A DNA stretch of 7,414 nt from Chloroflexota bacterium (GTDB lineage Bacteria; Chloroflexota; Limnocylindria; Limnocylindrales; CSP1-4). How positions within the stretch are numbered: the first letter of the stretch is position 1; the number at the start of each line of letters is the position of its first letter. The notes under the pieces are model-generated. The model was not told the origin of the DNA and searched no databases. It saw nothing but the letters and a program-made list of their open reading frames with translations. This document shows, one piece after another, positions 1 through 4,893 of this stretch. A program made the position numbers and the translations under genes. The stretch lies in NCBI GenBank assembly GCA_005881055.1, contig VBHW01000135.1, positions 1 to 7,414 of the forward strand. The letters are read 5' to 3'.

Positions 1-559
1 CGTCGGGCCGGACGAGGAGGAGCCACGCGACGGCGGGCACGAGTCCGGCAACCGAGAGGACCGCGAGCGAATGGCGCCAGTCGAGCGCCGGCCCAGCGAG
101 GGGGATCGCCAGTGCCGCCGCGATCGACGAGCCGGCCACGATGCCGCCCGCATACGCGCCGGTGCCGAGGGCCGGAACGGTCGGCGCCTTCAGCTTGACG
201 ACGATCGCGGGGATGGCTCCGGCCGTGCCGACCGCGATGCCGATGGCTACCGTCGACCCGAGGACGCCCGCCGCGTCCGGCGCGAGGGCACGCACGACGC
301 CGAACGCGCCGACGAGCCCGAGGCAACCCGCGAGCGCCCAACGAACCCCGAAGCGTGCCGCAACGACCGGCCCGAGCGGCGCGAAGAGGCCCATGCACAG
401 GACCGGGATCGAGCCGAGGAGCCCGGCCACGCCGTGGGCGAGCCCGAGGTCGGTCCGGATGATCGGCAGGAGCGGGCCGATCGCGAGGAGCTGGGGCCGA
501 AGCGCCAGCGACGCGACGAACAGGCCGAGGATGGCCGGCACCGAGGACCGTGGGGGCAT
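1..559 (-). CDS. MFS transporter, CynX/NimT-type (N-terminal 186 aa, cut by window edge)
   Basis: Reverse-strand frame read by eye; it begins MPPRSSVPAILGLFVASLA and runs off the left end. What is seen: a hydrophobic protein with successive membrane segments (around residues 8-32, 45-65, 70-85, 98-120, 130-155 and 165-182), and near the N terminus LRPQLLAIGPLLPIIR followed by GVAGLLGSIPVLCMGLFAPL. The RPxL..GPLLP and GLLgsiPVLcmGLFAP patterns are typical of the cyanate/2-nitroimidazole (CynX/NimT) branch of the major facilitator superfamily, which moves small organic anions or neutral solutes across the inner membrane. ATG at 559 is the only usable start: an in-frame TGA lies at 614-616 and no other ATG, GTG or TTG lies between. 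There is no Shine-Dalgarno, but TACCAT sits 6 nt upstream. The gene lies 67 bp downstream of the ureohydrolase on the same strand, so the substrate may be that enzyme's guanidino substrate or product (inference). Family call good; substrate unknown. Confidence 0.85.
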   Translation of the reverse strand, partial: MPPRSSVPAILGLFVASLALRPQLLAIGPLLPIIRTDLGLAHGVAGLLGSIPVLCMGLFAPLGPVVAARFGVRWALAGCLGLVGAFGVVRALAPDAAGVLGSTVAIGIAVGTAGAIPAIVVKLKAPTVPALGTGAYAGGIVAGSSIAAALAIPLAGPALDWRHSLAVLSVAGLVPAVAWLLLVRPD

Positions 560-565
560 CGCCGC

Positions 566-571
566 ATGGTA
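566..571 (-). promoter_or_regulatory. Candidate -10 (TACCAT) for a leaderless MFS transcript
   Basis: Reverse-strand TACCAT lies 6 nt upstream of the transporter ATG, the spacing expected when transcription begins at the start codon. No recognisable -35 and no Shine-Dalgarno are present. It could give the transporter its own promoter in addition to read-through from the ureohydrolase gene. Support comes from the same pattern at other genes in this window. Confidence 0.35.
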
Positions 572-626
572 GGGCAGCCGCGGGTGTGATCCGGCGACCC
601 GACTCGACCAACCTCAGATGTCGGTG

Positions 627-1613
627 TCAGGCCCCTCCGCCCTGGCTCGGCCGTCCGAGGATCGCCGTGAGGAAGTGGACGATGAGCCACGCCGACGTCA
701 TTGAGGTGTGCACATCCGCCTGGGCGGCGCTCGTCTCGACGATGTCGAACCCGGCGATTCGACCCTTCGCCGCGATCGCGACGAGGAGCTCCCGCAGCTG
801 CCGGAAGCCGATACCGCCGGGCTCGGGCAGCGTCGTGCCCGGGACGAGCCCGCCGTCGAGCACGTCGATGTCGATGGAGACGTAGAGGTCCCTGCCCGGC
901 CGGACCAGCCGGTCGACGACGGCCGCCGGGCCCTCGTCGAGCAGCGTCGCCGTCGAGGCGTACACGACCCCGAGCCGCTTCATGTCGTCGTACTGGTCTC
1001 GATCGACCGCGCGCAGGCCGAGGGCGGTGAACCGATCGGTGGTAGGCAGCTCGAAGAGGCGGCGGAGCTGGCTGCCGTGCTGGAACTTCGAGCCATAGAT
1101 CGAGTCGGCGAAATCGGCGTGAGCGTCGATGTGGACGACGTCGACGTTGCCGAAGACCTCGGCGACGCCCCGGCCGACCGGGAAGCTGATCGAGTGATCT
1201 CCGCCGACCGCCACGACCATCGCGCCCCGCTCGGCGATGCGGCGCGCCGCGGCCGTGGTCCGGCCCCAGCTCAACTGGACGTCGCCGCTCGCGATGAGCA
1301 CGTCCCCGCAGTCGGCGAGCCGAACGCCCTCGAGATACTGGCGCTCGGTCTCGATGTCGAACCAACCGGCGCTCGTGCCGTCCGGCCGCGTCTCACGGAG
1401 TCGGGTGCGAGCCTCCCGGACGAGTCGCGGGCCCGCATAGGCCCCCGACCGGATGAACGGGATGATCACGCCCTGGTCCGTTGGAATGCCCAGGAACCCG
1501 ACGTCCGCCTCGAGGGACTCGGCCGTCTCCAGGTCGACCTGCGGCGCTCCGAAGAACGTCCGCGTCCCGGGCCGGGTCAGCGGTCCGATGGGTTCATCCG
1601 GGTGGACTGCCAT
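627..1613 (-). CDS. Ureohydrolase (arginase/agmatinase family), 328 aa
   Basis: Mn(II)- or Ni(II)-dependent hydrolase expected to split a guanidino compound into urea and an amine in the cytoplasm. All six metal ligands of the family are visible: H140 in VGGDHSI, D163, H165 and D167 in HIDAHADFADS, and D248 and D250 in SIDIDVLDGG. The substrate-loop motif PGTTLPEPGG follows at 258-267, with the family Glu at 264. HGSQLRRLFEL (179-189) corresponds to the HGxxxRR segment of agmatinases, and FDIVE (289-293) to the C-terminal Glu motif. Length is normal for the family. The start is secure: GGAGG lies 5 nt upstream of ATG. Departures from textbook agmatinase are DGGLVPG in place of DPxxAPG and AD in place of YD after the final Glu motif, so agmatine should not be assumed; guanidinobutyrate, guanidinopropionate, guanidine and similar substrates are all acted on by members of this superfamily. 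It precedes the MFS transporter on the same strand and is divergent from the methyltransferase. Confidence 0.92.
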   Translation of the reverse strand: MAVHPDEPIGPLTRPGTRTFFGAPQVDLETAESLEADVGFLGIPTDQGVIIPFIRSGAYAGPRLVREARTRLRETRPDGTSAGWFDIETERQYLEGVRLADCGDVLIASGDVQLSWGRTTAAARRIAERGAMVVAVGGDHSISFPVGRGVAEVFGNVDVVHIDAHADFADSIYGSKFQHGSQLRRLFELPTTDRFTALGLRAVDRDQYDDMKRLGVVYASTATLLDEGPAAVVDRLVRPGRDLYVSIDIDVLDGGLVPGTTLPEPGGIGFRQLRELLVAIAAKGRIAGFDIVETSAAQADVHTSMTSAWLIVHFLTAILGRPSQGGGA

Positions 1614-1618
1614 CCATG

Positions 1619-1623
1619 CCTCC
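1619..1623 (-). promoter_or_regulatory. Shine-Dalgarno GGAGG of the ureohydrolase
   Basis: Reverse-strand GGAGG is separated from the ATG at 1613 by 5 nt (CATGG). It fixes the start and excludes the out-of-frame ATG at 1617. It is the only clear Shine-Dalgarno seen at a gene start in this window. Confidence 0.75.
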
Positions 1624-1636
1624 GTTCGTAGGAACG
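1623..1636. other. Small inverted repeat CGTTC-4 nt-GAACG beside the ureohydrolase SD
   Basis: Perfect 5-bp arms around a 4-nt loop, directly abutting and sharing one base with the GGAGG. In the ureohydrolase mRNA it could form a small hairpin that limits ribosome access, or at DNA level be half of an operator. The segment 1628-1636 also pairs 8 of 9 with 1678-1686. Short and possibly fortuitous. Confidence 0.25.
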
Positions 1637-1679
1637 ATGCCTGGCGCGATGCGTGATCGATCCTGGTCCGGTTCGCACG

Positions 1680-1685
1680 ATCCTA
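1680..1685 (-). promoter_or_regulatory. Possible -10 (TGTAGGAT) for the ureohydrolase
   Basis: Reverse-strand TAGGAT preceded by TG (extended -10 style) would give a leader of about 60 nt ahead of the Shine-Dalgarno. No matching -35 was found. Weak candidate. Confidence 0.2.
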
Positions 1686-1725
1686 CAGGCCGGGCTCGTC
1701 TCGTCGCCGGGCTGGCGCGGACGTG

Positions 1726-1731
1726 TAGCCT
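1726..1731 (+). promoter_or_regulatory. Candidate -10 (TAGCCT) for the methyltransferase
   Basis: TAGCCT lies 8 nt before the chosen ATG at 1740; there is no Shine-Dalgarno there. If used, the transcript would be leaderless or nearly so. The match to the -10 consensus is only partial. Confidence 0.25.
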
Positions 1732-1739
1732 CTGCGTCG

Positions 1740-2372
1740 ATGGACGCCTGCGGGTGCGACGACTTCGCATCGATCTTCGACCGGCGGACCGCCGAGAAGG
1801 ATCGCGACCGTTACCGTCGCAAGGGGCCCGATCGGACGACGCGCATGCTCCTCGATCTCATCGGCCGGCACCCGAGGGCGGGCACGACGCTCCTCGACAT
1901 CGGCGGCGGCGTCGGGGTGGTCGATCGCGAGCTCCTTCGTTCGGGCGTCGGCCACGCAGTCCTCGTCGATGCGTCCCGCGCCTACCTGGACGTGGCGCGC
2001 CAGGAAGCGCGCCGCGAGAACCTCCTGGACCGTCTCGAGATGGTCGACGGCGATTTCGTCCGCCGCGCCGCCGAGATCGACCGGGCGGACATCGTGACGC
2101 TCGACCGCGTCGTGTGCTGCTACGCGGACGCCGGGTCGCTCGTGAGCCTCTCGGCCGCGAAGGCGAACCACGTGTACGGGCTGGTCCTACCGCGCGATCG
2201 GTGGATCATCCGCATCGGGCTGGGCATGCTGCCATACGCCCACCCGAACGCCCTCGTCGATGGCTACGCCGCCGCGCAGGGCCTCCACCCGACGGCGGAG
2301 GCGACCACGTTCTGGTGGCGGGTGGTCGTCTACGGCCGGGATGACGCCGCAGCCGCGAGGTCCGTCGGCTAG
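1740..2372 (+). CDS. Class I SAM-dependent methyltransferase, 210 aa, substrate unknown
   Basis: The Rossmann-fold methyltransferase core is clear: motif I LLDIGGGVGVVDREL (51-65) binds S-adenosylmethionine, LVDAS (75-79) ends strand 2 with the acidic ribose-binding Asp, VDGDFV (102-107) precedes motif II, and ADIVTLDRVVCCYAD (116-130) is strand 4 and following. The N terminus MDACGCDDFASIFDRRTAEK matches a widespread family of stand-alone methyltransferases that begin with a CGC..F..IFD..TA segment, so ATG 1740 is preferred over the in-frame ATG at 1653; the extra 29 residues that start would add look non-homologous. PRDRW (151-155) is also a family landmark. The stretch after it seems short compared with relatives as I remember them (see findings). 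The gene is divergent from the ureohydrolase and its stop codon overlaps that of the convergent copper ATPase. It is probably cytosolic; the acceptor substrate cannot be told from sequence. Confidence 0.85.
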   Translation: MDACGCDDFASIFDRRTAEKDRDRYRRKGPDRTTRMLLDLIGRHPRAGTTLLDIGGGVGVVDRELLRSGVGHAVLVDASRAYLDVARQEARRENLLDRLEMVDGDFVRRAAEIDRADIVTLDRVVCCYADAGSLVSLSAAKANHVYGLVLPRDRWIIRIGLGMLPYAHPNALVDGYAAAQGLHPTAEATTFWWRVVVYGRDDAAAARSVG

Positions 2373-4627
2373 GCCGTTCGGAGAACGGCTGTCCCGGGCT
2401 CGCCGGCGGCCGCCGGCGGCTCGAAGCCGCGCAGCCTGAGCGCGTTCGTGACCACCGTGACCGACGAGAGCGCCATCGCCGCGGCCGCCACGATCGGGTC
2501 GAGCAGCCAGCCGGTCACCGGGTAGAGGACGCCGGCCGCGAGCGGGATGAGCGCGGCGTTGTAGGCGAACGCCCAGAACAGGTTCTGCCGGATGTTGCGC
2601 ATCGTCGCTTTCGAGAGGGCGACGGCGGTGACGACTCCCTGCGGGTCGCCGCCCATGAGCGTGACGGCCGCAGACTCGATCGCAATGTCCGTGCCGCCGC
2701 CCATCGCGATGCCCACCATCGCCACGACCCGCCCATCCGACCTGAGGCGACGGATCTCGGCAGCCTTCTCCGCGGGACGGACGCCTGCCAGGATCTCGTC
2801 GATGCCGGCGGAACGGGCGATCGCCCGCGCCGTGACATCCTCGTCGCCGGTGAGCATGACGACCTCGATTCCGCGCCGACGCAGCTCGGCAACCGCGGAT
2901 CGGGAGCCGATCCTGATCGTGTCCGCGACGCCGATGAGGCCGACGGGCGCCCCGTCGATCGAGACGACGACCGGCGTGTTGCCGGCGGCCGCCATGCGCT
3001 CCCCCGGCCCCTTCAGTGCCTCCGCGTCCGCTCCCGCCGTCTCGCTGCGGCCCACCCTGATCTGCTGGCCATCGACGGACGCCCGGACGCCTGAGCCGGC
3101 GATCGCCTCGAAGGCGTCGGGTGCTGCGGGCTCGATCCCGCGCTCACGTGCCGCGCGCACGATCGCCTCCCCCACCGGGTGCTCCGACCCGCGCTCGGCG
3201 GATGCGGCGAGCCGCAGGAGCTCGTCGGCATCCACGCCCGCCACCGGCACGACGTCGGTCACCCGCGGACGGCCCTCGGTGAGGGTCCCGGTCTTGTCGA
3301 ACACGACGACGTCGACCTCGTGGAGGCGCTCGAGAGCCTCCGCGCTCCGGAAGAGCACGCCGTTCTCGGCGCCCTTGCCCGTCCCGACCATGACCGACGT
3401 CGGGGTGGCCAGCCCGAGCGCGCACGGGCAGGCGATGATGAGCACCGCGATCGCGTTGAGCAGAGCGAAGTTGAAGCTCGGCGTCGGCCCCGCCACGAGC
3501 CAGACGACGAACGTGATCGCCGCGATCGCGAGGACCGCTGGCACGAAGACGCCCGTGACCGCGTCCGCGAGGCGCTGGATCGGCGCCCTGCTCGCCTGGG
3601 CTTCCTGGACGAGGTGGACGATGCGGGCGAGGACGGTCTCCGCACCGACCCGCGACGCACGGAACTCGAACGAGCCCGAGCTGTTCATCGTTCCGCCGAT
3701 GACCTCGTCGCCGGGAGCCTTGTCGACCGGCATGCTCTCGCCGGTGACCATGCTCTCGTCCACCGCCGATCGACCCTCGAGGACGATGCCGTCCACGGGG
3801 ATGTGCTCACCGGGCCGGACGATCACGCGATCGGCCACGACGACCTCGGCGAGCGGGATGTCGGCTTCCATGCCGGCTCGCACGACGCGTGCGGTCCGCG
3901 GCGCGAGCGCGACGAGCGAGCGGATTGCGTCCGACGTGCGGCTTCGCGCCTGGGCCTCGAGGTAGCGGCCGACGAGGATGAGCGTGACGATGGTCGCCGC
4001 GGTGTCGAAGTACAGGGGTGGCGCCCCGTCCACGCCGATCCCGGCCGCCGCGAAGAACCGAGGGAAGAGGACCGCGACGAGGCTGTAGCCATACGCGGCC
4101 GTCGTGCCCACGGCGACGAGCGTGTCCATGTCCGTCGTGCGATGCCGGAGGGCGTTCAGTGCGCTGCGGTAGAAGACCGAGCCCGCGATGAACTGGACCG
4201 GCGTCGCGAGCGCCAGCTGCAGCCACGGATCCGCGAGGACGGCCGGCAGGAACGGCGCGACCGTCATCCTGGCGAGGCCGAAGAGGAGCGGCACGGTGAG
4301 GGCGGTCGCGAGGACGATCCGCCACCGGAGATCGGCCAGGTGGCGCTCCTGGTACGAGGGCTCGATCGATGGCGTCGTCGCGTCGTCGGCGATGTGGTCC
4401 ACGCGGGCGACGTAACCGGCGGCCTCCACCGCCGCCGCGAGCGCGGGCACTCCGGCGCGCTGGCGATCGAATCGCACCGTCGCCGAATCGGTGGCGAGGT
4501 TCACGTTGACGTCCTCGACCCCGTCCACGGCCCGGACGAAGCGGGTGATCCTGTTCACGCACGACGCGCACGTCATCCCCTCGACGGGGAATGACACGAT
4601 CTCGATGGCTGGAGCCTTGTCAGTCAC
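2369..4627 (-). CDS. copA: CopA-type Cu(I)-exporting P1B-ATPase, 752 aa, lacking the GDGxND hinge motif
   Basis: ATP-driven export of cuprous ion across the inner membrane. In order: one heavy-metal-associated domain (about 10-75) with GMTCASC (C20, C23); membrane pairs between about 104 and 225; actuator domain with VTGES (294-298); membrane metal site CPC (400-402); phosphorylation motif DKTGT (D444-T448); SEHP (481-484); TGD (593-595); YN (689-690) in the seventh and MALSS (718-722) in the eighth transmembrane helix. CPC, YN and MxxSS together are the Cu(I) signature. Odd: VAMVG at 635-639 joins directly to IAMGGGTD, where relatives have GDGxNDxPAL plus a short helix in between; about 15 residues are missing in frame. 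The Mg-binding Asp of that motif is needed for phosphorylation in P-type ATPases, so the protein may be inactive unless this is an assembly error. Start: GTG 4627 is preferred, because the 43 residues up to ATG 4756 look unrelated to CopA and cross the operator region. No CsoR gene is in the window. Confidence 0.9.
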   Translation of the reverse strand: MTDKAPAIEIVSFPVEGMTCASCVNRITRFVRAVDGVEDVNVNLATDSATVRFDRQRAGVPALAAAVEAAGYVARVDHIADDATTPSIEPSYQERHLADLRWRIVLATALTVPLLFGLARMTVAPFLPAVLADPWLQLALATPVQFIAGSVFYRSALNALRHRTTDMDTLVAVGTTAAYGYSLVAVLFPRFFAAAGIGVDGAPPLYFDTAATIVTLILVGRYLEAQARSRTSDAIRSLVALAPRTARVVRAGMEADIPLAEVVVADRVIVRPGEHIPVDGIVLEGRSAVDESMVTGESMPVDKAPGDEVIGGTMNSSGSFEFRASRVGAETVLARIVHLVQEAQASRAPIQRLADAVTGVFVPAVLAIAAITFVVWLVAGPTPSFNFALLNAIAVLIIACPCALGLATPTSVMVGTGKGAENGVLFRSAEALERLHEVDVVVFDKTGTLTEGRPRVTDVVPVAGVDADELLRLAASAERGSEHPVGEAIVRAARERGIEPAAPDAFEAIAGSGVRASVDGQQIRVGRSETAGADAEALKGPGERMAAAGNTPVVVSIDGAPVGLIGVADTIRIGSRSAVAELRRRGIEVVMLTGDEDVTARAIARSAGIDEILAGVRPAEKAAEIRRLRSDGRVVAMVGIAMGGGTDIAIESAAVTLMGGDPQGVVTAVALSKATMRNIRQNLFWAFAYNAALIPLAAGVLYPVTGWLLDPIVAAAAMALSSVTVVTNALRLRGFEPPAAAGEPGTAVLRTA

Positions 4628-4633
4628 GAAGGA

Positions 4634-4639
4634 ATGATA
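4634..4639 (-). promoter_or_regulatory. -10 element (TATCAT) of a probably leaderless copA promoter
   Basis: Reverse-strand TATCAT matches TATAAT in 5 of 6 positions and ends 6 nt before the GTG start, placing the transcription start at or next to the GTG. There is no properly spaced Shine-Dalgarno; the nearest GGAG is 12 nt away and inside the operator. No good -35 is visible at 16-18 bp, as is usual for activated or extended promoters in GC-rich genomes. Four bases of the -10 fall inside the CsoR-like palindrome. Confidence 0.45.
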
Positions 4640-4654
4640 CTCCCCCGGAGTATC
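4636..4654. promoter_or_regulatory. CsoR-like copper operator: perfect palindrome
   Basis: GATACTCCCCCGGAGTATC has perfect 8-bp arms around CCC. The pattern of an AT-containing edge (ATAC/GTAT) around a run of C then G is that of operators for CsoR-family copper repressors in front of copA genes. It ends 8 nt before the copA GTG and overlaps the predicted -10, so a bound repressor would block RNA polymerase, with Cu(I) releasing it. The alternative, a CueR-type activator site, is less likely because such sites lie between -35 and -10. The regulator itself is not in the window. Confidence 0.6.
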
Positions 4655-4675
4655 GGCTGGGAGGCCGCGCGCCCA

Positions 4676-4696
4676 GCAATCACTCCCAGTGAACGT
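4676..4696. repeat. 73-bp-phased palindromic element, copy A
   Basis: Contains the 13-bp palindrome TCACT-CCC-AGTGA. The right half reads ACGTTCACT on the reverse strand and matches the half-site consensus ACGWTCACT fully; the left half matches 7 of 9. Centre at 4686. Together with copy B it forms an 18-bp imperfect inverted repeat (4679-4696 against 4749-4766, 15 of 18 matched). No known operator recognised. Confidence 0.4.
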
Positions 4697-4748
4697 TTGG
4701 GCCCTCAAGCTCGTGCATGTTGGGCTCGCCCGCCGCTTCGACTCGCAG

Positions 4749-4769
4749 ACGTTCACTCTCAGTGATCGT
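4749..4769. repeat. 73-bp-phased palindromic element, copy B (best copy)
   Basis: Halves ACGTTCACT and AGTGATCGT around CTC give a 21-bp palindrome with one mismatched pair. Centre at 4759, exactly 73 bp from copies A and C. It lies about midway between copA and the MurJ-like gene. Confidence 0.45.
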
Positions 4770-4807
4770 CGGGTGCTCGAGGTGCCCGGTAGAGGCTTCG
4801 CGCCGGC

Positions 4808-4824
4808 CGTTCGACCCTCGAACG
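4808..4824. promoter_or_regulatory. Perfect 17-bp palindrome
   Basis: CGTTCGACCCTCGAACG: 7-bp arms around CCC. It is adjacent to and slightly overlaps copy C of the phased element, and ends 64 bp before ATG 4889. It could be an operator for the MurJ-like gene or a small hairpin in a leader RNA; there is no T-run to suggest a terminator. Confidence 0.4.
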
Positions 4825-4842
4825 ATCACTCCTGAAGAACGC
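4822..4842. repeat. 73-bp-phased palindromic element, copy C (degenerate right half)
   Basis: The left half ACGATCACT matches the consensus fully; the right half GAAGAACGC keeps 5 of 9. Centre at 4832. Aligned directly to copy A without gaps, 13 of 18 core bases match. Weaker than A and B, but the phase is exact. Confidence 0.3.
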
Positions 4843-4887
4843 AACGCAGAGAGGGGCTGCCCCGCGGCCGCTCTCCGCACTCGGGCC

Positions 4888-4893
4888 TATGAT
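4888..4893 (+). promoter_or_regulatory. Possible -10 (TATGAT) for the MurJ-like gene
   Basis: TATGAT matches TATAAT in 5 of 6 positions and lies 10 nt before the in-frame ATG at 4904. If it is a real -10, the longer start at 4889 falls inside the promoter and ATG 4904 is the true start, 5 residues later. No Shine-Dalgarno precedes either ATG: the nearest purine run, GAGAGGGG, is about 33 nt away from ATG 4889. Confidence 0.25.

Noticed and set aside
1653..1739. Earlier in-frame ATG for the methyltransferase
   Set aside because: The family N terminus begins at the CGCDDF segment right after ATG 1740, and the extra 29 residues look like translated intergenic DNA.
1614..1739. Guanidine riboswitch ahead of the ureohydrolase
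   Set aside because: I could not find the paired ACGR-loop hairpins of the guanidine-II class or the conserved blocks of the ykkC class; only a small 5-bp hairpin is visible.
4628..4756. Extending copA to the ATG at 4756 (43 more residues)
   Set aside because: The extra segment shows no CopA similarity and would place the CsoR-like operator and the -10 inside the coding region. GTG 4627 lies just before the conserved metal-binding domain.
4676..4842. CRISPR-like array, suggested by the regular 73-bp interval
   Set aside because: Only about 20 bp is shared, the copies are imperfect and palindromic, just three are present, and no cas gene is near. Regulatory sites fit better.
4680..4880. Small reverse-strand open frame (66 codons) in the copA/MurJ intergenic region
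   Set aside because: It crosses the palindromic elements, has no Shine-Dalgarno or recognisable protein features, and is of a length expected by chance at this GC content.
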